Below, piece after piece: positions 34,917 to 47,539 of a DNA stretch of 64,000 nucleotides. The position numbers and the translations under genes are program-made. The stretch's first letter is position 1. Each line of letters begins with the position of its first letter. The DNA comes from Aquarana catesbeiana (lineage: Eukaryota > Chordata > Amphibia > Anura > Ranidae), in NCBI RefSeq assembly GCF_042186555.1, contig NC_133328.1, positions 357,180,984 to 357,244,983 of the forward strand, in the 5' to 3' direction. The notes under the pieces were generated by a model that saw only the letters and a program-made list of their open reading frames with translations, searched no databases and was not told where the DNA came from.

Positions 34917-35745
34917 GGGACGAGCGAGCGCCCCCCCCTTCATGAACCATGCCAGGCCGCATGCCCTCAACATGGGGGGGTGGGTGCTTTGGGGCAGAGG
35001 TGACTCTATGCCCCCATCCCAAAGCACCTTGTCTCCATGTTCATGGGGACAAGGGCCCCTTCCCGACAACCCTTGCCCACAAAAAAGTAGTGTAGTGTGA
35101 AAAAATACATTGGACAGTTTTTGACAAGTCTTTTATTAAAAATATCATCATCTTCCTCCAATTTTCTTCGCCTTATTCTCCTTCTCCCGCTTGTTCTTGG
35201 CCCTGTGTGCTTCTTCCTCTGCTGCCACTCCCGCCGCCGACCCTCATCCGATACTGCGTCCCGCTGATCTGTCCGCACCGATGTCAAGCATTTCTTAGAT
35301 AACATTGGGGGCGTGGCCATAGGATGATGGAATTTGGAGGCCCCACCCCCTTGTGACATCACCCCCAGGGCATGTGTTTGTGACATCACAAGGGGGTGGG
35401 GCCTCTGGATGATGTCACCTGATGGTCACACCCCCATTGTTATGTAAGAAATGCTTGACATTGGCGCGGACAGTTCAGGGTCGTCGGCAGGAGTGGCAGC
35501 AGAGGAAAAAGAACACTGGACAAAGAAGACCAGAGAAAGAAGAAGAGCGGAAGAAGAAGCGAGAGAAGGAAAAGCCCGGAGGAGGAAGATTTGGGAGAAG
35601 ATGGAGGAAGCCCGAACAAGAAGCGGGGAGGTGCTTTAGGCTGGGGGGCACAGAGCCACCCCTGACGCAAAGCACCCACCCCCCATGTTGGGGGCATGTG
35701 GCCTTGTATGGTTCGGGGGGCGCTCGCTCGTCCCAAACACAAATA
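34917..35745. repeat. Long imperfect palindrome, about 400 bp arms
   Basis: GGGACGAGCGAGCGCCCCCCC on the left is mirrored by GGGGGGCGCTCGCTCGTCCC near 35726-35745. Matching continues through CATGGGGGGTGGGTGCTTTG, the GGAGTGGCAGCAGAGGAA box and AAGAAATGCTTGACAT to a centre near 35370 (GGCCCCACCCCCTTGTGACATC / GATGTCACAAGGGGGTGGGGCC). The right arm lacks about 25 bp. Open frames inside on both strands are by-products of GC-rich symmetry. Confidence 0.85.
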
Positions 35746-36000
35746 GCAAATCGCAAATTGCGGCAAAATCATGTCAAAATTGCGGAAAAAACACAGTAGT
35801 TTCGTTTTGGATGCGGGTCCATTGAATATATTACATGCAAAACAGTGCATTTTGCAGGAAGCAAGTCCCCAACCCTTCCCAAAAATGCAGAGGCACAATG
35901 CATTGATGTGAATGTGTTCCATAGGAACTCATGTTAAAAAAAAATTCTCTGCTCTTCTGCAAAATCATCAAAAAACACATTAGTATGAATCGAGCCTTAG
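35746..36000. repeat. Likely short-element fragment
   Basis: Ends GTATGAATCGAGCCTTA, resembling ends of the GGCTGGGTTCACAC elements, and contains ATTGCGG/TGCGGG boxes. No matching left end. Confidence 0.35.
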
Positions 36001-37029
36001 CGTTGCTCTTTTCCCCTGCCAGTTGGTGGGTGGGTTGACGTGCAGGTGAACAGCAAGATTTTGCAGATGGTAGCTGAAAACTAGATGATTCATAATACTA
36101 TGAATGCACACCTAATGCAGAACCCACTAAGTGATGTGTCTTATAGTGATTATGACGGGAACATATTTCACAAAAGCTTTGGAAGCCCAATTTTGCCCTT
36201 TGTCAATTATCATATGTGTACAGACAAGTAAACCTACTTTAACAAAGACAACAGTAAACTATAAAATGTTAATGTTTTACTCAGCGATAAAAGGCCATAC
36301 TGATGTTAGCACTAAGTGGTCTATTCCATTCTTGGAATTTTCAATTATTGCTAATAGGTATCTTGCCCGATATTTCTTGGGAAAAAAAAAGAAAAAAAGA
36401 AAAAAGAAAATCAGTTTTGCGCAGTTGAATAGCATCTGCAGTGCTCTCTGTGCTCAGTGTGACAGGGTCACACATTTTTCTGTTAACTGCTACCTGGGTA
36501 TTCACTAACAGCATGAGAAACATTGTGCCAAGATGATTACAATTTGCTTTTTTATTTTAGGTATTTTTATTTTTAACTGCAACCCAATGTCTGCACATCT
36601 AAAATGGATGTAATAAACAAAGTGGAACAAAGTAAGAAACACAGAGGACTCAAACTACCAGACTGATCAACTAATTAACAGACATCCAAAAAGGGCTATT
36701 GCTGAACACGGTTATGTGACAGAACTCACATTTACATGTGCACAGGTGTGTTTTTCAAAAACACCAGTTGAGATTTCACTGAGTCACTGGGAAAAAAAAA
36801 AAAAAACAGGAGTTATAGAGTGATCAGAAAAATGCAGAAAGTGTTTATGTGCTAGTAAGAGAGGACAGAGGCTAGAAGGTCTTGTGGGTCAAAGAAGGAC
36901 GGACCTGATGGATTCCATACATGGATCAGATCCAGTATAGGGTGGATTCCCCATTTGGTCCCAAGAACATAAAACAGGCCTGAAAAAAAAAAAAACCCTG
37001 GAAACATTTCCTCCTCTACAGTAACAGCA
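36001..37029. other. Intron sequence without recognised feature
   Basis: Contains A-rich runs at 36380-36410 and 36790-36806. Nothing else. Confidence 0.3.
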
Positions 37030-37884
37030 TTGACCACTTGTGAGCTGTGCGGAGATGGAGACTCTTTACCACGTGATCAGCCATGTCCAATCACGGCTGA
37101 TCACAGTATAAACAGGAAGAGCCGTTGATTTCCTTTTCCTCACTCGCATCTGTCAGACACTAGTAGAGTAGAGCCGATTAGCTGCTCCTCTGACAGTGGG
37201 GGTCTGTGCTGATTGATTACCAGCACAGCCCTCCCGAGGATACCCACACTGGACCACCAGGGACGCCACCAGGATCACCAGGGATGCCCACCACTAGTCA
37301 CCACCAGGTATGTCACCCATGGCCAACAGGGATAACAATCAGTGCCCACAATGGATGCCAATTAGTGATGGCCATCAGTGCCACCTATCAGTGCCCATCC
37401 ATGCCACCTATCATTGCCCATCTGTGCCGCCTATCAGTGCCCATCCGTGCCGCCTATCAGTGCCCATCCGTGCCACCTATGTGTACCCATCAATACTGCA
37501 TATCAGTGACCCATCAGTGCCACATATTAGTGCCCATCATCAGTGCCACTTCAACAGTGCCGTCTTAACAGTGCCCGTCAGTGCAGCCCCATCAGTGAAG
37601 AAGAAAACTTAGTAATTTACAAAGTTTTGTAAGAGAAACAAAAAAAAACGTTTTTTTTCTAAATTTTCGGTATTTTTTTTATTTGTTCAGCAGAAAATAA
37701 AAATCCCAGAGGTGATCTAATATCACCAAAAGAAAGCTCTATTTGTGGGAACAAAATGATAAAAATCTAGTTTGGGTACAGTGTAGCATAACCGCGCAAT
37801 TGTCATTCAAAGTGTGACAGCTCTGAAAGCTGAAAATTGGTCTGGACAGGAAGGTGTATAAGTGCCCTGTATTTAAGTGGTTAA
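37030..37884. mobile_element. TIR element with internal minisatellite (R3-like ends)
   Basis: TTGACCACTT at the left and AAGTGGTTAA at the right, like the ends of the elements at 43253 and 60126. It carries a palindromic GATCAGCC...GGCTGATC box at 37077-37104 and a tandem repeat. Confidence 0.6.
37360..37580. repeat. Minisatellite, about 23 bp unit
   Basis: About nine units of the form TATCAGTGCCCATCCGTGCC(A/G)CC, best preserved at 37384-37480. Long frames across it only reflect the period. Confidence 0.85.
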
Positions 37885-38404
37885 ATTACATTTTTTTTTT
37901 ATTATTGCTTTTTAGTGTTAATATGAGATCTGAGGTCTTTTTGACCCCAGATCTCATATTTAAGAGGTCCTGTCATGCTTGTTTTCTATTACAAGGGATG
38001 TTTACGTTCCTTGTAATGGGAATAAAAGTGACACAATTTTTATTTATTTTTTTTTTTAAAGTGTAAAAATAAAAAATAAAAGGTAACATAAATAAGAAAA
38101 AAAAATTTTAAATGCCCCCCGTCCCGCCGAGCTCGCGTGCAGAAGCGAACGCATACGTGAGTAGCGCCCGCATATGTAAATGGTGTTCAAACCACACAGG
38201 AGGCATCGCCGCGATTGGTAGAGCGAGAGCAATAATTCTAACCCTAGACCTCCTCTGTACCTTAAAACATGCAACCTGTAGAATTTTTTAAACGTCGCCT
38301 ATGGAGATTTTTAAGGGTAAAAGTTTGTCGCCATTCCATGAACGGGCGCAATTTTGAAGCGTGACATGTTGGGTATCAATTTAGCAAAATCAGTAATCTG
38401 GACT
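37885..38404. repeat. Dispersed repeat R2, minus orientation
   Basis: Includes a 17 bp hairpin (ATATGAGATCTGAGGTC...GACCCCAGATCTCATAT, about 37921-37960). The GCGCAATTTTGAAGCGTGACATG block near 38346 is the reverse complement of text at 25380-25405. Confidence 0.52.
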
Positions 38405-38977
38405 CAGAGGGGTTTTATTACTAAAGCTGTAAAGTGCAAAATCTGGTGCAACTCTGCAAAGAAAACCAATCAGCATCCAGGTTTTACTGCCAAAGCTTAA
38501 TTGAACAAGCTGAAGTTATGATTGGCTACCATGCACAGCTGCACGGGATTCTGAGTGTACCAGCTTTAGGCCCCGTTCCCACCTATGTGAATTAGATGCG
38601 GTTTACACCGCATCCAATACGCAGAACACTTTAAAATGCATAAATTTGAATGCATCTGGTTCACATATGTGCGTTGCATTCGCACTGTGCATTGCCCAAA
38701 AAAGTGTGCGTTTTCTGGCCATTGCGGTGCGAATTACAAGCACATTATTTTCTATGGGAACGCATCTGATTCGCAGATGCATTCCGTTCTGAACACGAAT
38801 TCTCTCCTTCTCCTCACTACACCTCCCCCCTCTCCTGGCTCACTGATCCGCAGCTACAACGGAGAGGAACCACTGAACAGCTGTTTTTTCTCTTCGCAGA
38901 GAAAACGGAGCTGGAATTCGCACCGCACATGTGTGAATCCAGCCTTAGTAAATCTCAGACACAATGTCTGTATAAAC
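38405..38977. repeat. Repeat interrupted by a nested short TIR element
   Basis: GAGTGTACCAGCTTTA before the insertion and TTAGTAAATCTCAGAC after it read as one interrupted sequence; the nested element is listed separately. Confidence 0.4.
38579..38944. mobile_element. Short TIR element, GGCTGGATTCACAC type, TTA duplication
   Basis: Left GGCCCCGTTCCCACCTATGTG and right CACATGTGTGAATCCAGCC, inverted, with TTA at 38576-38578 and 38945-38947. Confidence 0.72.
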
Positions 38978-39136
38978 CAGGGATATGCAATTAGCGGACC
39001 TCCAGCTGAGGCAGAACTACAACTCACATGAGGCATAGCAAGACTCTGACAACCACAAGCATGACACCCAGAGGCAGAGGCATGATGGGACTTGTAGTTT
39101 TGCAACAGCTGGAGGTCCGCTGATTGCATATCCCTG
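38978..39136. mobile_element. hAT-like short element, copy 2
   Basis: CAGGGATATGCAATTAGCGG at the left with its inverted partner at the right. Flanking octamers GTATAAAC and GTCTAAAC differ by one base. Confidence 0.82.
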
Positions 39137-39193
39137 GTCTAAACAGTTTCCAAAATATGTGGATCAAATCTGAAAACCTTGACGGTACTTTTA

Positions 39194-39582
39194 GGCTCAG
39201 TTCACACTGCTGCGATGTAAGAACCCGTGCAAATCCAGTACGGGTTCTCGCATCACATACATCTCGCAGGCAGTTCACACTGCCTTATGCGAACCCCTGC
39301 CGGTGTCAATACAAAGTTAATGACACCGACAGATCGGTTTGCATATCGCAGTGCGAACTGCAATTTCGGACAGGAATCGGATAGCATGTGTACTCATGCA
39401 ATCAGGTTCTGGTATGGACCAAAAAAAAGGGTCCTGCACGACTTTGATCCAAATGCGATGCAAATTCAGCCATACAATTTGTATGGCCGAATCCGCATCG
39501 CACAGACATCGCATGTGATCTGCACAGCGGTGCGGTGCGAATCACATGTGATGTCTGATATTGCAGCAGTGTTAACCCGGCC
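39194..39582. mobile_element. Short TIR element, GGCTCAGTTCACAC type
   Basis: Same GCGAT/ATCGCA-rich interior as 31892-32242, including a shared TAATGACACC box. Ends GGCTCAG.../...CCGGCC. Flanks TTA and TCA differ by one base. Confidence 0.65.
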
Positions 39583-40274
39583 TCAGCATGTATTGCCTCG
39601 ACGATCTCCATGTGGAGAATCAAACAAATACAACTAATGACTCACTCAAGGGGTAAGAAATTGATCCACATCTAGAGAATGTTGTACCTAATACATACAG
39701 AACAGGCAGCCCACAAATAGTGCTTTGTGTATTATCAACAGGATTCTGCAACTATTTTGCTTCTCAGTCATCTGCCCTTGAAATGTAAGTGTTTAAGAGG
39801 GCTAATATTTAATGGAATATTGATGCCATGGATCAACAACACAAACACTATGCTCAGAATGTGGAATAAAATGTTATTTCTACAATTCACTACTAGAAAA
39901 AAAAAAAAAAAACTGAGAATATGTTTAAGTTGTCTAACATTAGTGGGAGTTGGTGCACAAGGGCCCAAATGTAATAAACAGTGTTAACCAGATTACAGTG
40001 AATCTAATATGCATTCACGGCAACTAATCACAGCTTACTGTCTCTCTGGAACTCTCAGATACTGACAATGGGAAGATTGTGGATAAGAGAGTGTAATGTG
40101 TGTTATATTAGAAATCCTTGTACACTAGATCATATAACGATATGCACCCATCTGTTTCTTCCAGGCATTTTTTAATCTTACAGATTTGTTGTACTCATAT
40201 ACAAGAAGAAAGTCATTTAGGTGCAATCATTAATGTAAAAGAAGGACCAAATTGCTACTCTAACTACAGCATGT
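39583..40274. other. Intron sequence without recognised feature
   Basis: A-run at 39897-39912. Nothing else. Confidence 0.3.
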
Positions 40275-40394
<120 letters not shown>

Positions 40395-40437
40395 TTTTTT
40401 CCACAGACTACACTTTTTTTTTAAATACAGTATCTCA

Positions 40438-41524
40438 CATAAGTGTAAATATTTTATTATATCTTTTCATGTGACAACACTGAAGAAATGACACTTTGCT
40501 ACAATGTAAAGTAGTGAGGGTACAGCTTGTATAACAGTGTAAATTTGCTGTCCCCTCAAAATAACACAACACACAGTCATTAATGTCTAAACCACTGGCA
40601 ACAAAATTGAGTACAACCCTAAGTGAAAATGTCCAAATTGGGCCCAATTAGCAATTTTCCCTCCCTTGTGTCATGTGACTTTTTAGTGTTACAAGGTCTC
40701 AGGTGTGAATGGGGAGCAGGTGTGTTAAATTTGGTGTTATCACTCTCACTCTCTCATACTGGTCATTGGAAGTTCAACATGGCACCTCATGACAAATAAC
40801 TCTCTAAGGAGCGGAAAAAAAAAAGAATTGTTCCTGAAATTGAGCTGCAGCACAGTGGCCAAGACCATACAGCGGTTATACAGGACAGGTTCCACTCAGA
40901 AAAGGCCTCGCCATGGTCAACCAAAGAAGTTGAGTGCACCTGCTCAGCGTCATATCCAGAGGTTGTCTTTGGGAAATAGATGTATGAGTGCTGCCAGCAT
41001 TGCTGCAGAGGTTGAAGGGGTGGGGGGTCAGCCTGTTAGTGCTCAGACCATACGCCGCACACTGAATCAAATTGGTCTGCATGGCTGTCGTCCCAGAAGG
41101 AAGCCTCATCTAAAGATAATGCATAAGAAAGCCTGCTAACAGTTTGCTGAAGACAAACAGATTAAGGACATGGATTACTGGAACCATGTTCTGTGGTCTG
41201 ATGAGACCAAGATAAACTTATTTGGTTCAGCTGGTATCAAGTGTGTGTGTGTGGCGACAACCAGGTGAGGAGTAGAAAGACAAGTGTGTCTTACCTACTG
41301 TCAAGCACGGTGGTGGGAGTGTCATGGTCTGGGGTTGCATGAGTGCTGTCAGCACTGGGGAGCTACAGTAATTGAGGAAACCATGAATGCCAACATGTAC
41401 TGTGACATACTAAGCAGAGCATGATCCCCTCCATTCAGAGACTGGGTCGCAGGGCAGTATTCCGACATGATAACGACCCCAAATACACCTCCAAGATGAC
41501 CGCTAAAATAGCTGAGGGTAAAGG
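40438..41524 (+). mobile_element. Tc1/mariner element, family B, copy 2, 3' truncated
   Basis: Left end CAGTATCTCACATAAGTG after TA. The right third of the element is missing: homology stops in the transposase near 41524, and unrelated AT-rich DNA follows. Confidence 0.88.
40779..41524 (+). pseudogene. Tc1 family B transposase, copy 2, truncated
   Basis: ATG at 40779, then an early stop (A-P-H-D-K-stop) and a lost segment around 40820-40840. An open HTH stretch follows (T-V-A-K-T-I-Q-R-L-Y, Q-P-V-S-A-Q-T-I-R-R). W-S-D-E-T is intact near 41200 and R-H-D-N-D-P-K-Y near 41465. The Glu of the triad is beyond the break. Several frameshifts lie near 41245 and 41370. Dead. Confidence 0.85.
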
Positions 41525-42079
41525 TAATGTAAGTGTAAGATTATTTTTTGCATTATCTAGTACTTTTACAGTTTTGGTGCCAGCCTTGTGCACAATTTAC
41601 TTTTACACTTCAGGTCCACTAATAATTTTATTAGCCTCCATATTGCATATACAATTACAAAGCTGCAGCACACCAAGCATCACAAGGTGCTTACTTATTC
41701 CAACACAACTCTGTCTGTCCTTCAGTATGTGGCTCCCCAGAAAAAAAAAAAATTGACTTGATTTAGTTGATCTTAAATATCTTGCAGACATAATATTTTA
41801 ATGCAATGTCACAGGCACATAAGTGATTGGAAATCCAAAATTATACAGTAGTAGAACACAAACTGAATGTTTCAATTAGAGAGTTGTCATCTACACCAGT
41901 GACAACCGTCTAATTGGAGAATTCTCCAACTCTGTAGAGGATTCTACTCACTTCCTGTTTTGTCTTTAGAACAGGAAGTGAAGAATAAGCTCTCCTAAAG
42001 AACACAGGAAGCTAAAAATAAACTGACATGGTTTTAATTTTTCTGTATCCTATCCAAAAAATGGATTTGCTATAGATAC
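41525..42079. other. Intron sequence without recognised gene
   Basis: AT-rich. An inverted pair CACTTCCTGTTTTG...GAACAGGAAGTG lies at 41950-41979. Confidence 0.35.
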
Positions 42080-42385
42080 TGTACATCCATGCATTCTATG
42101 CATGAAGGTAAAAAAAAAAAACCTTCTGTACACAGCAGCCCCTCCTAAAACTTACCTGAGCTCCATCTCGATCGATGTGCTTGAGAGCAGCGGCTCTCCT
42201 GGGTCTCTTCCTCCTCGTTGGCTGAGACAGCAGCAAGAGTCATTGGCTTCTGCTACTGTCAATCATGGCCAGTTAGTCAATGAGAAGATGGGGGATGGGG
42301 CTGAGCCAAGCACCGAGTGTGAATGGACACAGAGCAGCGGCTTGGGTGCCCCCATAGCAAGATGCTATTTGTCTCACTGAAGCAG
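42080..42385. repeat. Dispersed repeat R1, copy 2
   Basis: Shares the TGCATTCTATGCAT hairpin, CCTTCTGTACACAGCAG, GTTGGCTGAGACAGCAG and GTGCCCCCATAGCAAG with copies 1 and 3. Ends are ragged. Confidence 0.65.
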
Positions 42386-42424
42386 CAGCTTTGAGGTATT
42401 CTCCAATGTCTCTGACTATGTTAA

Positions 42425-42619
42425 GGCTGGGTTCACACCTATGTGAATTTCTCTGCATCCAATTTGCATAGCAGGAGAATATGACCAGCTCTCCATGGAG
42501 CCGGTTCACATGCACAGAAACTCTGTGCTTCTTTGCTTCCTGATTCGTCCCTGAAATGGAGAACAGGGACGGACAGCGTTGTTGTGCGATCCGCGGCTGG
42601 TTTAGGTGTGAACCAAGCC
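42425..42619. mobile_element. Short TIR element, GGCTGGGTTCACAC type, TAA duplication
   Basis: GGCTGGGTTCACACCTATG / TTTAGGTGTGAACCAAGCC, inverted, with TAA at 42422-42424 and 42620-42622. Confidence 0.8.
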
Positions 42620-42895
42620 TAAGGCAATGAAGAGAAAAACTCCTTTGGATGCTGAGGATAAGGGCACAAGAATGTCAGTACAATGTCTTTATTGAGGTGG
42701 AACATTGAAACCACCTTTGAAAGAAAGGATGGTCTTGGGTGTAAGACAAAAATTGTTGTTGTGATTTCTGAGAAAAGATTCTTTACAGGAAAGGGCCACC
42801 TATTCAGAAACACGTCTAACAGACGTGATTTCTTAGACTATATCAGAGGTGATAAGTTGTGTCATTCCAACATCCTTTAAAATCTACAGATTGGG

Positions 42896-44458
42896 TCATT
42901 TCAGGCATGTACAAAGTAACACAACCATATTTTAAAAGACTCAGTTGCAGTTTTATTATACATGAAGCAAAATTAAACATTATTAAAGAAGCTACATAAA
43001 ACATTATGGCTGGTATACAGTATATTGCCAATATGTCACCATATTTTCTCTACTACCCAATTATCCCATATGTACTCCTGACTTAACTGGGAAAACCATC
43101 AGTTTTCAAATGTTTGAATGGGAAATGGGAGCTCATGTTAGGACTGGTGACCCCTTTGCCAAAACACGTTCTTGAGTCCTTATGGGCTACCACCACCTCG
43201 TTCAGCTATCTGGTGTGTTTGCTGTAACTGCATCACTGGGAATGTGATTTTTTTAACCAGTTGACCCCTGAAGATTTACTCCTCATGACCAGGTGATTTT
43301 TGCCATACGACACTGCATTACTTTAACTGACAATTGTGTGGTCATGCCATACTGTTTTTATTTTTTGCACTATAAACAGAAAAAGACAAATTAAAAAAAA
43401 AAAATTGTAATATTTTTTACTTAAACATATCCAATAAAAAAATTGAAAAAAATCTAATTTCTTCATAAATTTAGGCCAATATGTATTCTGCTACATATTT
43501 TTGGTAAAAAAAAAATCCCAATAAGCGTATGTTGATTGGTTTGTGCAAATGATATAGTGTTTACAAATTAAGGTATATATACTGGATTTTTTTTATTTTT
43601 ATACTAGTAATGGTGGCGATCAGTGACATATAGCGGGACTGTGATATTGCAGCAGACAATCTGACACTAACTGAGACTTTGTGGGAACCAGTGACACGAA
43701 TACAGTGATCAGTGCTAAAAATATGCACTGTCACTGTACTAATGACACTGGTTGGGAAGGGGTTAAACATCAAGGGTGATCAAAGGGTTAAATGTGTGCC
43801 TAACCAGTGTTTTTGTGTGTACAGTGTGTTGCTTTCACTAAGAGACGTGCTGAATTTTATTCCCTGCAGGGAAAGCAAATCCAGCACATCCCCTCTGACA
43901 GGACAGAGCTCTGCACTGTTTACATATGCAGACCTCCGTCCAGTGTGTCTCCTCGCCGATCAGTGGGTGCCGGAAATCATCTATTGGCCGGTGCCCACTG
44001 ATTGGCTTCTGCTGCGACTAATCATAGCAGAAGCAGTGCGCCCCCCCACCTAGAAGAGCAAAATCACAAATATATAAAGGAATCTGCATAGAGCAGCCGC
44101 CCTGTAGCAGTAAAGCTATAATAGGGTGGTCGTTAACTGGTTAATGTTCATGTGTTGATAAGTGTTTTTGGTAATCTGCTTTTATCTACACTTTGCCCCA
44201 ATGAAGAAGATGCTTTGAAATGCATTGGGCCATTTTCCATTCAAGCAATCGAAAAATTATGGTTTACCCAATTAGGTCAGCAGCACATATGAGAATATGG
44301 GGTAAGTAGACAGAATATGGTGAAACATTAGCATAAATATCAGCCATAATGTTTTATGTACAAGCATTGTTTTTAAAATGGTTTTATGTACAATAAAACT
44401 GACAGTGAGTCTTTTAAAATATGGTTTTGCTACTTTGTAGATGCCTGAAATGTCCTAT
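42896..44458. mobile_element. Fold-back element with about 200 bp inverted arms
   Basis: Left arm 42896-43130 and right arm 44250-44458 are inverted. Shared blocks: CATTTCAGGCAT, CATATTTTAAAAGACTCA, GTTTTATT, ACATAAAACATTATGGCTG and TTGAATGG(G/A)AAATGG. The 43253-44144 element sits between them. Confidence 0.75.
43253..44144. mobile_element. R3 TIR element, copy 1
   Basis: TTAACCAGTT and its exact complement at the ends. Order of internal blocks (GACAATTG, TTTAGGCCAATAT, CTACATATTTTTGGTA, ATACAGTGATCAGTGCTA, GGGAAGGGGTTAA) is the same as at 60126. No transposase. Confidence 0.75.
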
Positions 44459-44655
44459 CTTGTGTATTTCAATAATCTGGGAGATGTGATAGCAACCAAA
44501 AAGGCAACTTTGCCAGAAATAAAGAACCTCCATAGGAATATCCCAGATGAGTTCAAAGGGTTCTCTGTAAGGCACATAGATCCAAATTAAGGTCCCAGTG
44601 AAGCACATGGTGGTTGAATAGGGGGGCTTATATGAGAATCCATGTCCATCAGACA
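44459..44655. other. Intron sequence without recognised feature
   Basis: Nothing identified. Confidence 0.3.
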
Positions 44656-44905
44656 TGGTTCATGTCGGGTTGCACCGATACGGGGTATTTGCATGAGTAC
44701 TCATACAAATGCTCCAATACCTGAAACTGATACCTTTGTGGTGCGATTTGAGCCCATAAAAAATGAATGGGTTCAAATCACACTGCACAGAATTGCATGT
44801 GATTTGAAACATCACAGGCTTTCCCCACAGTGTGTGGTCCGGGCACGGCTCCCAAGATTTTGCAGAGGCTTCACTGATCCAGATATACTGCTTCTGTGTA
44901 GGCAT
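44656..44905. repeat. Possible hAT-type fragment
   Basis: Opens with GGGTTGCACCGATACGGGG and has TGCGATTTGAGCCCAT, resembling end-adjacent sequence of short elements. No opposite end found. An 88-codon frame here is most likely chance. Confidence 0.25.
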
Positions 44906-46966
44906 TAGAAGACAGTGAAGTGTTGATTGAAGTATTAGAACAAATTAATAAAGAAAAATTATAAACTAGTGAAGCTGATTTCTCTGAGGAGGAGAGGAGG
45001 TCCATCACCTTTAGAGACTAGCACAAAACGGAGGATTCACAGAGTGAAGTAGGGTTATAGGGGGGGGCGCCTCAGGAGGGCAAGACATCAAAAGCTTGCC
45101 AGTGTCCAATCATATCAAGGTACACACCTATAACCCATGGTGTATGAATGTGTTTTCTGTGTCCTGCAGTGTATGATTAAGATAAGACAATTCTCCACTC
45201 AAACATGGGAGCCAGTTTGTCTTGGACCAAAAAGTTTACCAATCTTGATTTGTGCCCTTTCTAAAACTGAACAAGTACTGATGGGATTAGCAAGTAACTT
45301 ATGACATATAATGACCCACTCTGACATCCCATGCCAACATAGAGTGGCAGTCATGGTGTCCATGCATACTAAGATCAATGGTTTAATCTTCTATATTTAT
45401 CAGAAATTTTGAATGCAGAGACTAGAAAGCATGTCTAGAGATGATCAGCATGCCTCCATGAATTTCATTCAATCCTCTATGAACAAACTAATTTATATGC
45501 ATTATACTATGTTGCAAAAATGGGATCAAACAACGTGTCTATGTTTATTATCACATGATCTGTAAATTTATTGGCCCTCTGCTAATTCATTAAAATGCAC
45601 AGACAAATAAAAGATAATTACTGTGAACATAGCCATATGTTCCCTATGGATTGTCTTGGAATGAAAATGAACAGAACTGGTTCTATATAACTTGCATTTT
45701 ATCATTTGTACATGGTTATAGAGGCTGCCACTATATAAACCTTAATAGTTTGAAACTAGCTAACTTGCAAATTACACAAATAAAGCAGTATCCATTTTAA
45801 AGCTTAAGTCTAGTTACATTTTAATTGTTTTATGCAGCAGCATGAACATTACTTACCTGTGCATCATGTACATGCATAGTGTAGAAATCTTCCCTCTGCT
45901 ACCACCACATCCTTCCCATAGCGCTATTATTCTGGCATTGTGGGGGATAACATCAGTTGTTGCAAGAGTGAGTGTTGAGTTGTGTCACTCACCATCCCCT
46001 TCCACCCATCTAATCTATTCATAGAACTTATAATATTCTTTTCCAAAACGCAAAGCACTTTATGAATGGATGACGGGATCTACCGCCTCCAATGACAAAA
46101 CTCTTTGCATCTGGAAAAGATTGCTACAAGTTCTATGTATGGAGGAGGCAGTCGGTAGGGGTGGGACACTAGTGCAGTAATTTTACACTTGCAACAGCTG
46201 ATGTAAACCTCAGCAGTGTTTTGGGGCTGTGGGGAGGACCAGGAAGCAATGGGAAGATGATTTCCAGACTTGGCAGCAGCCAATGGCACAAAGGACACGC
46301 TTCATTACAGATATGTTATGTCCCTGGTGCTTCATAACAAAAATGTAACCAAACCAGCTTTAAGACCAAAGGGAACCATGTAATCTGTTTAAAGCAAAAC
46401 CTTAGGCATAAAATATTTTACCTAAAATTTTGTAACAGAAACAGTGTGCGTGTTTTCAGGAATTAACAAACTATAATAGTACATTTTAGCCAGTGGGATG
46501 CAAAATCTGGTGAACAAGCACAGAGGAAACACTGCAGTGCTGATCACATCCCCAAAATTTAGAGAGTTTAGATCTACAGTATCTACATGCATTTTCATAA
46601 ACATACTTATATGCTCTAAATGGCAGATACCTGATCTCACATGTCTATAAAGAACCTACAACGCCACCCACAAATTCTGAGGGAAATCAGCAAACGGACA
46701 TTGTTTTATCCCTAATCAACTGCATAGGATATTTTTTTTTTTTTAGCACATGTGCTCTGCGTAGGCTAAACAGATTCACCAAAGGTATTCATTAATGCTT
46801 AAGACCACGCTGGAAGGCCCAGGTACCTTTGTTTAGTCAGACTGTGTTTCTGCATTTAACCACACTCTATGGGTACATTTAACAAGTACCAAGCAAGAGT
46901 GCTAGATAGGTCTGTGAATACCAATTGTGTGAGAATGTGGGCACAAGAATTCTAACATGTGCCTAA
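44906..46966. other. Intron sequence without recognised gene
   Basis: About 2 kb, with a G-run near 45060 and T-runs near 46730. No splice-flanked coding, no clear terminal repeats. Confidence 0.3.
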
Positions 46967-47526
46967 AGCCGGGTACACACTACAGCAGGTTGCACAAAAA
47001 AAAAAAAAAAAAACTGACAGCTCCGGTCGGAGCCACTGTACTAACCATGCGAGGTTAGTCCAGCAATCTTCCCTGAGCTGTTGTGTTCTGACATTGGCTG
47101 AGAGTGATGATTAGGAGTCAGTCAGCTGCTGGCTTTCCAGCATGCGCGTCCGAGAGACCGACATACACACGTGAAGAATATCGGACGAATAAAGGTCAGG
47201 GGTTTTTTTGTATGCTGGTCTCATATCGAAAACCAATAGGTTACTAAAGTTACAAAAATTCTCATACGACAAAATACAACTTCGGAATAAATGTAATGTA
47301 TTGTATTCTTTCATTTTCAATTATGCACGGTCTTGGTTTTCGTACAAATACTATACTAGTTACACAAAATCTGTTTGTTCTATTATCGTATGAGAGACCT
47401 TTTCAGATAAGTTGGTATGAACTGTCATGATCAGCTCTTAAAAGCTGTGTACTAATGATCAAATTATCAGACGATTGCTCCGAAAGCAGTATTTTTCGTC
47501 CAATTTTCTCATTGTGTGTACTAGGC
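46967..47526. mobile_element. Short TIR element, GTACACAC type
   Basis: AGCCGGGTACACACTA at the left and TGTGTGTACTAGGCA at the right, inverted, with TAA and TTA outside. The ends are related to those of 10357-10730 (TGCCGCATACACAC). Confidence 0.58.
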
Positions 47527-47539
47527 ATTACTTGATTCA

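Noticed and set aside
34800..35922. Many frames of 60-160 codons on both strands
   Set aside because: Product of the GC-rich palindrome; mirrored on both arms.
37206..37612. Pro/His/Ser-rich frames of 100-120 codons
   Set aside because: Translation of the 23 bp minisatellite in two frames.
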